From JAIRTY01 sp050257395 (GTDB lineage: Bacteria; Actinomycetota; Actinomycetes; Streptosporangiales; Streptosporangiaceae), in contig JBLMWU010000215.1 of NCBI GenBank assembly GCA_050257395.1, positions 1 to 55,429 on the forward strand: a DNA stretch of 55,429 bases, read 5' to 3'. Positions within the stretch are counted from its first letter, which is position 1; every line of letters starts with the position of its first letter. Made by a program: the position numbers and the translations under genes. The notes below the pieces were generated by a model. That model made no database searches. It saw only the letters and a list, made by a program, of their open reading frames with translations, and was not told the DNA's origin. Shown piece after piece: positions 8,612-17,235 of this stretch.

Positions 8612-9055
8612 ATGTCGTTCACCGGAGTGGACAGCCTTGACCGCAGTATCGACAAGGCCAATGCGTGGCTCGCCGATATCGGCAGCGGCTTCGGTTCCAG
8701 CGACCGGCGGCTGGCCTACCGGGTGCTGCGGGCGTGGCTGCACAGCCTGCGCGACCGGCTCAGCGTGGAGGTGGCCGCGCATTTCGCCGCGCAACTGCCG
8801 GAACTGCTGCGCGGCCTGTTCTTTGAGGGCTGGAACCCGAGCCGGGTGCCGCAGAAGTACGACCGCGACGAGTACCTGGCGCGCTTCGCCGCGGAGGCGA
8901 ACGTGCGCGAGTCCGACGTGCGCAAGGCGGCCGGCATCGTCACCGCCGTGGCGCGCCGGCACATGTCGGACGGGGTGGTGAACCACGCGCTGGAGCGGCT
9001 GCCGGCCGCTCTGCGGGACCTGGTCGAGCCGGCCGCCGCGGGCACGCGGGGGTAG
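8612..9055 (+). CDS. DUF2267 domain protein
   Basis: A 147-residue, mostly helical soluble protein of the DUF2267 family. The first half holds RRLAYRVLRAWLHSLRDRLS and LPELLRGLFFEGWNPSRVP, both typical of the family. The second half holds REEYL-like RDEYLARFA and the closing ERLPAALRDLVEP. The function is unknown. DUF2267 genes often sit beside CBS, universal-stress or other dormancy genes in actinobacteria, as here. It follows the hrp1-like gene by 91 bp, with GGGGG before the ATG. Confidence 0.87.
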   Translation: MSFTGVDSLDRSIDKANAWLADIGSGFGSSDRRLAYRVLRAWLHSLRDRLSVEVAAHFAAQLPELLRGLFFEGWNPSRVPQKYDRDEYLARFAAEANVRESDVRKAAGIVTAVARRHMSDGVVNHALERLPAALRDLVEPAAAGTRG

Positions 9056-9109
9056 CCGGCGCCGGGCCGCGGCGGCGGGAACCCGGGCTCGCGGGCGCTG
9101 GCCCAGTGA

Positions 9110-9121
9110 GGTCCTTGGACC
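9110..9121. promoter_or_regulatory. Palindrome GGTCCTTGGACC
   Basis: A 5-bp inverted repeat with a 2-bp spacer lies 59 bp before the DUF7455-like start. Its composition recalls DevR-type half sites, but the arrangement differs from the box at 8001-8015. It is only a candidate operator. Confidence 0.25.
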
Positions 9122-9180
9122 CGGCCGCAGCGGGCGGTAGGGCCCTGACCCGGGCCCCGGTGCGAGGCCAGGCTGGAGCT

Positions 9181-9498
9181 ATGGAGCTGATGCTGCGCAG
9201 GCAAGAGGTCAGGCAGGACAGCCCGCGGGGCGGCGAGCCGCGCGCGGCGGGGCGGCCGCTGGTTGACTGGCGTGCCTCGCTCAGGCGGGCCTCGCACGCC
9301 TGCTGCTGCCCGGCCAAGCCGGCCGTCGTGGTGATCATGCCGGCGTCCGCGGGGCGGCCGCTGCCGGTGGACCTGCTGCTGTGCGGCCATCACTACCGCG
9401 CCAGCGAGCAGGCCCTCGCCGCCGCGGGCGCGGAGGTCTTCGACACCCGGGGCGCGCCGCTCAGCCCCGACCGGTTCGCGCTGGCTCCCACCACCTGA
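9181..9498 (+). CDS. Small Cys/His-containing protein, DUF7455-like
   Basis: A 105-residue protein from ATG 9181. The distinctive part is SHACCCPAKPAVVVIMP, then LLLCGHHYRASEQAL and a C-terminal GAEVFDTRG. The paired Cys cluster and C-x-H-H motif look like the zinc-ribbon-like DUF7455 family that is common in actinobacteria. The function is unknown. It lies 30 bp before the cellobiose phosphorylase gene and may share its transcript. An in-frame upstream codon at 9106 would add 25 residues without any ribosome-binding site, so I prefer 9181. Confidence 0.6.
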   Translation: MELMLRRQEVRQDSPRGGEPRAAGRPLVDWRASLRRASHACCCPAKPAVVVIMPASAGRPLPVDLLLCGHHYRASEQALAAAGAEVFDTRGAPLSPDRFALAPTT

Positions 9499-9528
9499 TC
9501 CGGGAGCCATCCTGCCCCGGGGGGAGCA

Positions 9529-11976
9529 ATGCGCTACGGCCACTTCGACGACGAGCGCCGTGAGTACGTCATCACCCGCCCGGACACGCCGCTGCCCTGG
9601 ATCAACTATCTGGGGACGGACGAGTTCTTCGGCGTGATCTCGAACACCGCGGGCGGCTACTGCTGCTACCGGGACGCCCGGCTGCGCCGGCTGACCCGGT
9701 ACCGCTACAACAGCGTCCCGCCGGACTCGGGCGGGCGGTACCTGTACCTGCGGGACAACGCCACCGGCGAGTTCTGGTCCCCGTCCTGGCAGCCGGTCCA
9801 GCGGGAACTCGACAGTTACGAATGCCGGCACGGGCTGTCCTACACCCGGATCAGCTCGCGGCGGGCGGGCGTGCGCGCGGAGATCCTCTACTTCGTGCCG
9901 CCGGGCGAGACCCTGGAGGTCTGGCGGCTGCGGGTGGCGAACGAGCGGGGCACCCCGGCCAGCCTGTCGGTGTTCTCGTCGGTGGAGTTCTGCCTGTGGG
10001 ACGCGCTGGACGACGCCACGAACTTCCAGCGCAACTACTCCACCGGCGAGGTGGAGGTCGAGGACGGGGTCATCTACCACCGGACCGAGTACCGGGAGCG
10101 GCGTGACCATTTCGCGTACTTCGCCTGCTCCGAGCCGCTCGCGGGATTCGACACGCAGCGGGAGGAGTTCCTGGGCGCCTACCGGGGCTGGGACCGCCCG
10201 CTCGCCGTGGAGCGCGGCGAGTCCGCCAACTCGGTCGCGCACGGCTGGTCCCCGCACGGCAGCCACCACGTGCGCTTCACCCTCCCGCCGGGTGAGACCA
10301 GGGAGATCATCTTCCTGCTCGGCTACTGGGAGAACCCCCGCGACCGGAAGTTCGACCCGCCCGGCTCAGGGGTGCTCAGCAAGGCGCTGGTCCGCCCGGT
10401 CATCGACCGCTGGCTGCGGCCGGGGACCGTCGCGGCAGGGTTCGCCGCGCTGCGGGACTCATGGGCGGCCCGGCTGTGCGGGCTGCAGGTCAGCACGCCG
10501 GACGGCGACACCGACCGGATGGTGAACATCTGGAACCCCTACCAGTGCATGGTGACGTTCGAGATGAGCCGGTCGGCGTCGCTGTTCGAGTCCGGCATCG
10601 GCCGGGGGATGGGGTTCCGTGACTCCAACCAGGATCTGCTGGGGTTCGTGCACCTGGCCCCGGAACGGGCCCGCGCCAGGCTCCTCGACCTGGCCGGCAC
10701 CCAGCTGGCCACCGGCGGGGCATACCACCAGTACCAGCCGCTCACCAAGCGCGGCAACGACGGCATCGGCTCCGGATTCAACGACGACCCGCTGTGGCTC
10801 GTGCTGGCCGCCGCCGCCTACCTGAAGGAGACCGGCGACCGCGCCGTCCTCGATGAAGCCGTGCCCTACGACAACGCCCCCGGCAGCGCGACCCCCCTGT
10901 ACGAGCACCTGGAACGCGCGCTGCGCTACACGCTCAGCCGGCTCGGTCCGCACCGGCTGCCGCTGATCGGCCGGGCCGACTGGAACGACTGCCTGAACCT
11001 CAACTGCTTCTCGGACAAGCCGGGGGAGCCGTTCCAGACGACCGGGAACCGGCAGGGCGGCGTCGCCGAGTCGGTGTTCATCGCCGGCCTGTTCGTCCTC
11101 GCCGCCAGGGAACTCGCCGGCATCGCCGGCCGGCGCGGCCTTCCTGACGACGCGGCGCGGTACCGGGCCGATGCGGACGCGATGGCGGCCGCGATCGCGG
11201 AGCACGGCTGGGACGGCGCGTGGTTCCGCCGCGCCTACGACTACGCCGGCCACCCCGTCGGGTCCGCGGCCAGCGAGGAAGGCAAGATCTACATCGAGCC
11301 GCAGGGCATCTGCGTGATGGGCGGCGTCGGCCTGGCTGATGGCATGGCCGTGCGGGCACTCGACAGCGTGGCCGAGCGGCTGGCCACCGAGCACGGCATC
11401 GTCCTGCTCAGCCCCGCGTACACGCGCTACCACCTGGAGCTGGGCGAGATCTCCTCCTACCCGCCCGGCTACAAGGAGAACGGCGGCGTCTTCTGCCACA
11501 CCAACCCCTGGGTGATGATCGCCGAGGCGATGGCCGGCCGGGGCGACGCAGCGTTCGGCTACTACCGGCGGATCAACCCGTCCGCCCGGGAGCCCGCCAG
11601 CGAGGTGCACCGCTGCGAGCCGTATGTCTACGCGCAGATGATCGCCGGGAAGGAGGCGCCCAGCCACGGCGAGGCCAAGAACTCGTGGCTGACCGGCGCC
11701 GCCGCCTGGAACTTCGTCGCCATCAGCCAGTGGATCCTCGGCATCCGCCCCGAGTACGACGGGCTGCGGATCGACCCGGTGCTGCCCGCCGGCTGGCCCG
11801 GCTACACGGCCACCCGGCGCTTCCGCGGCGCGGTCTACCAGATCAGCGTGCGCAACCCGGGCGGCACCTGCGGCCGGGTCCGGCAGCTGCTCGTGGACGG
11901 CGAGCCGGTCGCGGGCACGCTGCTGCCGCTGGCGCCGCCCGGCGCCACCGTGCACGTCGAAGCCGTCATCGGCTGA
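9529..11976 (+). CDS. cbp: Cellobiose phosphorylase (GH94)
   Basis: An 815-residue GH94 phosphorylase close to the well-studied Cellvibrio (Cellulomonas) gilvus enzyme (822 aa). It shows the N-terminal MRYGHFDDERREYVIT and INYLGTDEFF. Shared core motifs are SRSASLFESGIGRGMGFRDS and QDLLGFVHL. The catalytic acid lies in GRADWNDCLNLN, with Asp487 equivalent to the known Asp490. EPYVYAQMIAGKEA and GEAKNSWLTG form the (alpha/alpha)6 barrel end. The enzyme splits cellobiose with phosphate into glucose 1-phosphate and glucose in the cytoplasm. No cellobiose transporter lies next to it. The Shine-Dalgarno GGGGGAG precedes ATG 9529. Related disaccharide specificities cannot be excluded from sequence. 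Confidence 0.93.
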   Translation: MRYGHFDDERREYVITRPDTPLPWINYLGTDEFFGVISNTAGGYCCYRDARLRRLTRYRYNSVPPDSGGRYLYLRDNATGEFWSPSWQPVQRELDSYECRHGLSYTRISSRRAGVRAEILYFVPPGETLEVWRLRVANERGTPASLSVFSSVEFCLWDALDDATNFQRNYSTGEVEVEDGVIYHRTEYRERRDHFAYFACSEPLAGFDTQREEFLGAYRGWDRPLAVERGESANSVAHGWSPHGSHHVRFTLPPGETREIIFLLGYWENPRDRKFDPPGSGVLSKALVRPVIDRWLRPGTVAAGFAALRDSWAARLCGLQVSTPDGDTDRMVNIWNPYQCMVTFEMSRSASLFESGIGRGMGFRDSNQDLLGFVHLAPERARARLLDLAGTQLATGGAYHQYQPLTKRGNDGIGSGFNDDPLWLVLAAAAYLKETGDRAVLDEAVPYDNAPGSATPLYEHLERALRYTLSRLGPHRLPLIGRADWNDCLNLNCFSDKPGEPFQTTGNRQGGVAESVFIAGLFVLAARELAGIAGRRGLPDDAARYRADADAMAAAIAEHGWDGAWFRRAYDYAGHPVGSAASEEGKIYIEPQGICVMGGVGLADGMAVRALDSVAERLATEHGIVLLSPAYTRYHLELGEISSYPPGYKENGGVFCHTNPWVMIAEAMAGRGDAAFGYYRRINPSAREPASEVHRCEPYVYAQMIAGKEAPSHGEAKNSWLTGAAAWNFVAISQWILGIRPEYDGLRIDPVLPAGWPGYTATRRFRGAVYQISVRNPGGTCGRVRQLLVDGEPVAGTLLPLAPPGATVHVEAVIG

Positions 11977-12065
11977 GGGCCGGGGCGGTCAGGAGCCACG
12001 GAGACCGCCTGCCCGGAACCAGCGGCTCAGGCCCCTGATGGCGTGCATCCCGGAATTGCGATCTT

Positions 12066-12085
12066 CCCGGGTGCAAAGACCCGGG
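12066..12085. terminator. Hairpin between convergent genes
   Basis: CCCGGGT and ACCCGGG form a perfect 7-bp stem with a 6-nt loop GCAAAG. It lies after the phosphorylase stop (plus) and after the ABC remnant stop (minus), so it may end transcription both ways. There is no T-tract. Confidence 0.5.
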
Positions 12086-12090
12086 CATTG

Positions 12091-12252
12091 TCACGGCGCT
12101 GCCAGCAGCGTGGTCTTGCCGGTGCCGCTGCCGCCGATGATCGCGACCAGCTCGCCCTGGCCGATCGTCAGCGAGATGTCGTGCAGGGTCTGCCGCCCGC
12201 CATTCACCCGCTGGCAGATGTCGCGTACCTCGATGATCGCCTGCTGTGCCAT
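12091..12252 (-). pseudogene. Truncated ABC-transporter ATPase, N-terminal remnant
   Basis: A 53-codon frame from ATG 12252. It reads AIIEVRDICQRV, then LHDISLTIGQGELVAIIGG and a full Walker A GGSGTGKTTLL, and then stops after Ala-Ala-Pro. This is the first quarter of an ABC ATPase, resembling those fused to FHA domains in actinobacteria. The signature, Walker B and membrane parts are missing. The sequence downstream shows no continuation in any frame, so it is a decayed remnant rather than a frameshift. Its upstream region keeps two palindromes. A functional micro-protein is possible but not supported. Confidence 0.75.
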
Positions 12253-12285
12253 GGCGCCCCCGCCGGTCAAGCCCTGGGAGAATGC

Positions 12286-12311
12286 TAACCCAGTTAGGAG
12301 CAATTGGGTAA
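12286..12311. promoter_or_regulatory. Inverted repeat upstream of the ABC remnant
   Basis: TAACCCAGTT and AATTGGGTAA form 10-bp arms with two mismatches around a 6-bp spacer AGGAGC. The element lies 34 bp upstream of the remnant's ATG and is much more AT-rich than its surroundings, as expected for a repressor operator overlapping a promoter. Confidence 0.45.
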
Positions 12312-12334
12312 CGGTTCGTAGTGCTGACTGTACT

Positions 12335-12347
12335 TTCTGTTACAGAA
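12335..12347. promoter_or_regulatory. Perfect palindrome TTCTGTTACAGAA
   Basis: Six-base arms surround a single T. It lies between the PP2C gene stop and the inverted repeat at 12286-12311, in the same 118-bp intergenic region. It could be a second operator or part of a weak terminator for the PP2C gene. Confidence 0.35.
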
Positions 12348-12370
12348 GTGACGGCGGGTGTCCCCGGGGG

Positions 12371-14455
12371 CTACCTGCCGGGGAGGGCCTGCTCAGCCCA
12401 GATGGTCTTCCCGTGTGGGGTCTGCCGGGTCCCCCAGCGCTGGGCGAGCTGGGAGACGAGGAGCAGGCCGCGCCCATCCTCGTCGAAGGCGCGGGCGCGG
12501 CGGAGGTGCGGGGCAGTGCTGCTGCCGTCGGACACCTCGCAGATGAGCGCCCGGTCCCGGATGAGACGGAGCTGGATCGGGGTTACGGCGTGCCGCATCG
12601 CGTTGGTGACGAGTTCGCTGACGATGAGCTCGGTGGTGAACACCGCGTCGTCAAGACCCCAGCCGGTGAGCTGCACCGCCACCTGCCTGCGGGTGCCGGC
12701 GACGGCGGCCGGGTCGGCAGGCAGGTCCCAGGTGGCGACCCGGTCGCTGTCCAGGGCGTGAGTGCGGGCGACGAGCAGGGCGACGTCGTCCTCGGCGCGG
12801 CCCGGGATCACCGCCTTGAGGATGTTGTCGCAGGTGGCGTCCAGCGACGGCGCCGGGTCAGCCAGGGCGCAGCGCAGGCGTTCAAGCCCGAGGTCGATGT
12901 CGTGGCCGCGGGACTCGATGAGACCGTCGGTGTAGAGGGCGAGGACGCTTCCGGCGGGAAGCTCGACCTCGGTGCTCTCGAAAGGCAGGCCGCCGAGGCC
13001 GAGCGGCGGGCCGGCGGGCAGGTCGAGGAAGCTGGCAGCCCCGCCAGGGGTGACGAGCACGGGCAGCGGGTGGCCAGCGCGGGCCAGGGTGCACCGGCGG
13101 GAGACCGGGTCGTAGACCGCGTACAGGCAGGTGGCGCCGATGTCGTTCTCCGGGTCGCCGCCGGGGCCGGCCTCGGCGGCGGAGAGCCGGCCGACGAGGT
13201 CATCGAGACGGGTGAGGAGTTCGTCGGGTGCCAGGTCGACGTCGGCGAGCGTTCGCACGGCGGTGCGCAGCCTGCCCATGGTGGCCGAGGCGTGGATGCC
13301 GTGGCCGACGACATCGCCGACCACCAGCGCGACCCGGGCGCCGGACAGCGGGATCACATCGAACCAGTCCCCGCCGACGCCAGCATGGGCACTGGCGGGC
13401 AGGTAGCGGCTGGCAACCTCGACGGCGGACTGTTCGGGGAGCCGCTGCGGCAGGAGGCTGCGCTGCAGGGCCAGGGCGGTGGTGCGCTCGCGGGTGTAGC
13501 GGCGGGCGTTGTCGAGGGAAAGGGCGGCTCTGGCGGTGAGTTCCTCGGCGAGCAGGATGTCATCGTGCCCGAAAGGTTCCGGGCGCCGGGTGCGGGCGAA
13601 AGCCGCGACGCCGAGGGTGACCCCGCGGGCGCGGATCGGCACGGACAGGACCGAGTGGATGCCGTACTTGCGGATCGCGGCCGCGCGGGCCGGGTTGTGG
13701 CTGGCGGACGACAGGAACGCGGGGTCGTCCGCGCCGGTCAGGACCGGTTTGCCGGTGGCCAGGCAGCGGGTTGACGGGGAGGCTTCCGGATGGATGTCGA
13801 TCTCGCCGGGCCTGACCACGGCCTCGGGCACACCCTCGCGAATCGAGCGCTGGGCGACGCGGCGCAGAGTGATCGTGCCGGTGAGCGGTCCCGGGCCCGG
13901 CTCGTCGCCGCTGAGCACGGCGTCGAGCAGGTCGACGATGGCCAGATCGGCGAACTGCGGTACCACCACGTCGGCCAGTTCCTGGGCGGTCCCGGTGACA
14001 TCCAGGGCGGTGCCGATGTGGCTGCTGGCATGGTTGAGCAGGGTCAGCCGCTGGCGGGCCTCGTACTGCCTGGTGATGTCCAGCACCCCGATCCACACCG
14101 CGCGGGTCCGCCCGGCCTGATCCTTCAGCGGGGAGACCGTGACTGACCAGGCACGTTCACGGATTTCACCCGGCACCCGGCGGTAGGTGTCGCGGTGCGT
14201 CGGCTCGCCCGTGTCGAGTACCTGGCGCATGTGGTGCTCCAGCGCGTCGTACTGGGGGCCGAACAGGACATCCGTGAGGCGCCGTCCGCGCAGGTCGCCC
14301 TCGGTGAGCCCGAACATCTGGCACATGCGGTCGTTGACCCGCAGGCACCGCAGATCCCGGTCGTGGATCGCCAGTGCGAAGGGAGACTGCGTGAACGCCC
14401 AGTCCATGTAGGACGCACCGGGCCGCCCGCCGTGCTCTCCGATGCCGCTGTCCAT
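12371..14455 (-). CDS. PAS-GAF-SpoIIE/PP2C phosphatase with C-terminal anti-sigma-like ATPase
   Basis: A 694-residue regulator. A PAS domain (about residues 15-125) has FALAIHDRDLRCLRVND and the PAC-like VLDITRQYEAR. A GAF domain follows (about 140-320). The PP2C/SpoIIE phosphatase (about 335-555) shows GVGGDWFDVIPLSG, VVGDVVGHG and AEDDVALLV. A HATPase_c_2 domain closes the protein (about 575-690) with LIVSELVTNAMRHA and DEDGRGLLLVSQL. Such proteins dephosphorylate anti-anti-sigma factors and may phosphorylate them through the RsbW-like end, so they act in partner-switching stress control. No STAS antagonist lies beside it. The start at ATG 14455 is chosen at the beginning of conserved sequence; the frame is open upstream to 15004, antisense to the next gene. 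Confidence 0.88.
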   Translation of the reverse strand: MDSGIGEHGGRPGASYMDWAFTQSPFALAIHDRDLRCLRVNDRMCQMFGLTEGDLRGRRLTDVLFGPQYDALEHHMRQVLDTGEPTHRDTYRRVPGEIRERAWSVTVSPLKDQAGRTRAVWIGVLDITRQYEARQRLTLLNHASSHIGTALDVTGTAQELADVVVPQFADLAIVDLLDAVLSGDEPGPGPLTGTITLRRVAQRSIREGVPEAVVRPGEIDIHPEASPSTRCLATGKPVLTGADDPAFLSSASHNPARAAAIRKYGIHSVLSVPIRARGVTLGVAAFARTRRPEPFGHDDILLAEELTARAALSLDNARRYTRERTTALALQRSLLPQRLPEQSAVEVASRYLPASAHAGVGGDWFDVIPLSGARVALVVGDVVGHGIHASATMGRLRTAVRTLADVDLAPDELLTRLDDLVGRLSAAEAGPGGDPENDIGATCLYAVYDPVSRRCTLARAGHPLPVLVTPGGAASFLDLPAGPPLGLGGLPFESTEVELPAGSVLALYTDGLIESRGHDIDLGLERLRCALADPAPSLDATCDNILKAVIPGRAEDDVALLVARTHALDSDRVATWDLPADPAAVAGTRRQVAVQLTGWGLDDAVFTTELIVSELVTNAMRHAVTPIQLRLIRDRALICEVSDGSSTAPHLRRARAFDEDGRGLLLVSQLAQRWGTRQTPHGKTIWAEQALPGR

Positions 14456-14759
14456 CGCCGCACCCACCGCCCTCGCGGAGGCTCTTCCCCATCGCTGCCG
14501 CAGGCCAGCGCGCCGAACCGGCCGCCCGGCGGGTGCCCGAATGCCCGCAAACCGGAAGCCCGGCTGGCCGTGAGGCCAGCGTACGCACATGATCGGCCGG
14601 GACGCCATCACACGGTCCCGGGCGGTGGGCACCCGCTGGTATGCGGGCCGCGCCGGCAGGCGCCGGCGCTGGCGCCCGGACGGGCGGCAGGGATACTTTC
14701 CGGTGCATGGAATGCGTTCCGGCAGCGCTGCCGGCGAGCCGGCCCGGGAGGCTCGCGGC
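14456..14759. other. Divergent intergenic region (304 bp)
   Basis: This separates the PP2C gene (minus) from the acyl-CoA synthetase (plus). It contains a short inverted repeat, CTGGCC-GTGA-GGCCAG, at about 14570-14585. I see no convincing promoter hexamers, RNA gene or additional coding sequence. Confidence 0.5.
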
Positions 14760-16370
14760 GTGAAGGAGAATCTCGGGACGGTGCTGGAGACCGTCGCGGA
14801 CGTGCGCCGCGGCCGGACCGCGGTGATCCATGGCCAGCGCACCCGGACCTGGGGCGAGCTGGACAGCCGGGCGGCCCGGCTGGCCGGGTACCTGGCGGGC
14901 GCAGGCCTCGGGCCCGGAGCGCGGGTCGGCATCGCGCTGTACAACAGCATCGAGTACCTGGAGTCGGTGTTCGCGGCGTTCAAGCTGCGGGCGGTGCCGG
15001 TCAACGTGAACTACCGCTACCGCCGCGCCGAACTCGAGCATGTCCTCACCGACGCGGGTGTGCAGGCGCTCATCTACGACGCGGGGCTGGCGGAGCGGAT
15101 CGCTGCCGCCGTCCCGGCCGTGCCCACGCTGCGCACCCTGGTCCGGGTGGGGGAGGGCGCCGGCCCGGCCGCGAGCGTCAGTTACGCGGACGCACTGGCC
15201 GCGCCGGCGCTGGCACGGGGGCCGCGCGGGGACGACCACTGGCTGATGTACACCGGCGGCACCACCGGCCTGCCCAAGGGCGTCCTGGCCCGCCATTCCT
15301 GGCTGTACCGGGTCGTCTGCGCCAACGGCTTCGGGCTGATCGGCCAGCCCATCCCGGACGGCCTGGGCGAGCTGCGGGCGGCGCTGGAGCAGGGACTGGC
15401 CGGGCCGCCGGCGCTGATCTGCCTGCCCGCCCCGCCGCTGATGCACGCCACCGGCATGTATACCTGCCTCGGCGCGCTGGTCGCGGGCGGCCGGGTGGTG
15501 TTCCTGCCGTCCCGCTCCTATGACGCCGGCGAGCTGGCCGCCACCATCGAGCAGCAGCGCGTGGACACGCTGTCGATCGTGGGAGACGTGTTCGCGCGGC
15601 CGCTCGCCGACGAGCTGGACCGGGCGGCGGCCGCCGGGCACCCCTACGACGTGTCCAGCCTGCGGCGCATTCTCAGCGTCGGTGTCACCTGGAGCGCGGA
15701 CGTCAAGCTGCGCCTGCTCGCCCACGCCGACCTGCTGTGCCGGGACGTCATCGCCGCCTCCGAGGGCGGGCCGTTCGCGATCAGCGAGACGCGGCGCGGC
15801 GACGGCGCGGCCACCTCGCGCTTCGTCCTGGCACCCGGCGCCCGGATCATCGACGAGCAGGGCAACGAGGTGGAGCCGGGCTCAGGCGCCGTCGGCATGC
15901 TGGCCGCCCCGGCCGACGACGAGATCGGCTACGCCGGCGATGCCGGCGCCACCGCGCGCACGTTCCGCGTCCTCGGCGGCCGCCGCTGGTCGGTGCCGGG
16001 GGACCTGGCGTCGCTGGAGGCGGACGGCACGGTGGTGTTCCAGGGCCGGGGCAGCCGGGTGATCAACACCGGCGGCGAGAAAGTGTTCGCCGAGGAGGTC
16101 GAGACCGTGGTCCTGACCCACCCGGCGGTCCGGGACGCGCTGGTGGTCGGCGTGCCGGACGAGCGCTGGGGCAGCCGGATCGCGGTCGTGGCGGCGCTGC
16201 GGCCGGGCGCGGGCCTGGACCTCGCCGCGCTGCGCGCCCACGTCGGGGCCGAGCTCGCCGACTACAAGCGGCCCAGGGAGCTGGTGATCGTGCCGGACGT
16301 GCGCCGCTCCCCGGCGGGCAAGGCCGACCTCCGCTGGGCGCAGCAGGTCGCCGCGGACGCGGCGACCTAG
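14760..16370 (+). CDS. Acyl-CoA synthetase (AMP-forming)
   Basis: A 536-residue ANL-superfamily enzyme. The phosphate-binding motif A3 is YTGGTTGLPKG at about residue 165. A core with CLPAPPLMHATG follows. The C-terminal subdomain has INTGGEKVFAEEVE, DALVVGVPDERWGSRI and the closing RSPAGKADLRW with its catalytic lysine. It activates a carboxylic acid to the adenylate and then the CoA thioester; the substrate is unknown. The close family members are FadD-type enzymes of actinobacteria. The GTG start at 14760 follows a GGGAGG by about ten bases. The frame is open further upstream without a good start site. Confidence 0.9.
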   Translation: MKENLGTVLETVADVRRGRTAVIHGQRTRTWGELDSRAARLAGYLAGAGLGPGARVGIALYNSIEYLESVFAAFKLRAVPVNVNYRYRRAELEHVLTDAGVQALIYDAGLAERIAAAVPAVPTLRTLVRVGEGAGPAASVSYADALAAPALARGPRGDDHWLMYTGGTTGLPKGVLARHSWLYRVVCANGFGLIGQPIPDGLGELRAALEQGLAGPPALICLPAPPLMHATGMYTCLGALVAGGRVVFLPSRSYDAGELAATIEQQRVDTLSIVGDVFARPLADELDRAAAAGHPYDVSSLRRILSVGVTWSADVKLRLLAHADLLCRDVIAASEGGPFAISETRRGDGAATSRFVLAPGARIIDEQGNEVEPGSGAVGMLAAPADDEIGYAGDAGATARTFRVLGGRRWSVPGDLASLEADGTVVFQGRGSRVINTGGEKVFAEEVETVVLTHPAVRDALVVGVPDERWGSRIAVVAALRPGAGLDLAALRAHVGAELADYKRPRELVIVPDVRRSPAGKADLRWAQQVAADAAT

Positions 16371-16422
16371 CGCCTGCCCGGTGCGGTGGCACGGCAGGCT
16401 CCCGGCATCCCGCAAGACGGGC

Positions 16423-17235
16423 TCACCTGGCCGCTGCCCGCTGGTAGAGGGCGTAGGACGCCAGGAAGCAGACCACGGTGATCCCGGCGGACCAGGCCAG
16501 CGAGAGCCAGGCGTCGTGGGCCGCGGCGCCGCCCCCGAAGAGCCCGCGGACGGCCGAGACGGTGACGCTCAGCGGCTGGTTGCGGGCGAACGGCTGCAGC
16601 CAGCCGGGCAGCGTGCTGGCGGGCACGATGGCGTTGCCGGCGAACATGAGGAGGAAGGCCGGGCCGACGGCCGCGTTCTGCGCGCTCTCGGGGTCCCTGG
16701 CGGAGATCCCGATGGCCGTGTTCAGCCAGCTGAACGAGTACCCGAACGCGAGGATCAGCAGCATGCCCAGCGTGATCCGGCCGGCGTCGCTGTGGAAGCG
16801 GTACCCGACGGCGATGCCGAGGCCCACCATGACCGCCAGCGAGATGACGTTGCGGGCGAGGTCGGTGAGCGACCGGCCGGTGAGGACGGCCGAGCGGGCC
16901 ATCGGCAGGCTGCGGAACCGGTCGATCATCCCGCTCTTCAGGTCCTCCGCGATCCCGATGGCCGAGGTCATCGAGCCGACCAGGACCGTGATGAGGAAGA
17001 CAGCGGGCACCATGAAAGCTGTGTAGCCGCCGCCCGGGGCCTTGATCGCGCCGCTGAAGATGTACCGGAAGACCAGCAGCAGCAGGACCGGCTCCAGCGT
17101 GTAGGCCAGCAACTGCGGCGTGCGTATCGACCGCAGCAGGTTCCGTTTCGCGACGCCCGTGAAGTCGCGCAGCGCGAGGAGCGGGGTCAGGGGCGGCGAT
17201 GGGGTCGCCGGCTGGGATAGTGACAGGCCGGTCAT
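16423..17235 (-). CDS. ABC-2 type transporter permease (DrrB family)
   Basis: A 270-residue protein with six predicted membrane helices. It shows the ABC-2/DrrB signature segments FMVPAVFLITVLVGSMTSAIG, EDLKSGMIDRFRSLPMARSA (in two parts) and NAIVPASTLPGWLQPFARNQP in pieces. DrrB proteins form the membrane half of exporters for antibiotics, lipids or polysaccharides. Its ATG overlaps the stop of the ATPase gene (ATGA), so the two are coupled. A divergent TetR gene beyond the ATPase suggests substrate-induced export. Confidence 0.92.
   Translation of the reverse strand: MTGLSLSQPATPSPPLTPLLALRDFTGVAKRNLLRSIRTPQLLAYTLEPVLLLLVFRYIFSGAIKAPGGGYTAFMVPAVFLITVLVGSMTSAIGIAEDLKSGMIDRFRSLPMARSAVLTGRSLTDLARNVISLAVMVGLGIAVGYRFHSDAGRITLGMLLILAFGYSFSWLNTAIGISARDPESAQNAAVGPAFLLMFAGNAIVPASTLPGWLQPFARNQPLSVTVSAVRGLFGGGAAAHDAWLSLAWSAGITVVCFLASYALYQRAAAR

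Noticed and set aside
9106..9180. Upstream start for the DUF7455-like gene
   Set aside because: The extra 25 residues have no conserved character and overlap the palindrome at 9110-9121.
10459..11955. Long open frame antisense to the cellobiose phosphorylase gene
   Set aside because: It mirrors GH94 codons. GC-rich third positions leave the opposite strand without stops, and its protein has no domain character. The same applies to several other long antisense frames in the window.
12335..12347. LexA-type box at the TTCTGTTACAGAA palindrome
   Set aside because: It lacks the AAC-N4-GTT spacing of actinobacterial LexA boxes. I keep it only as an unassigned palindrome.
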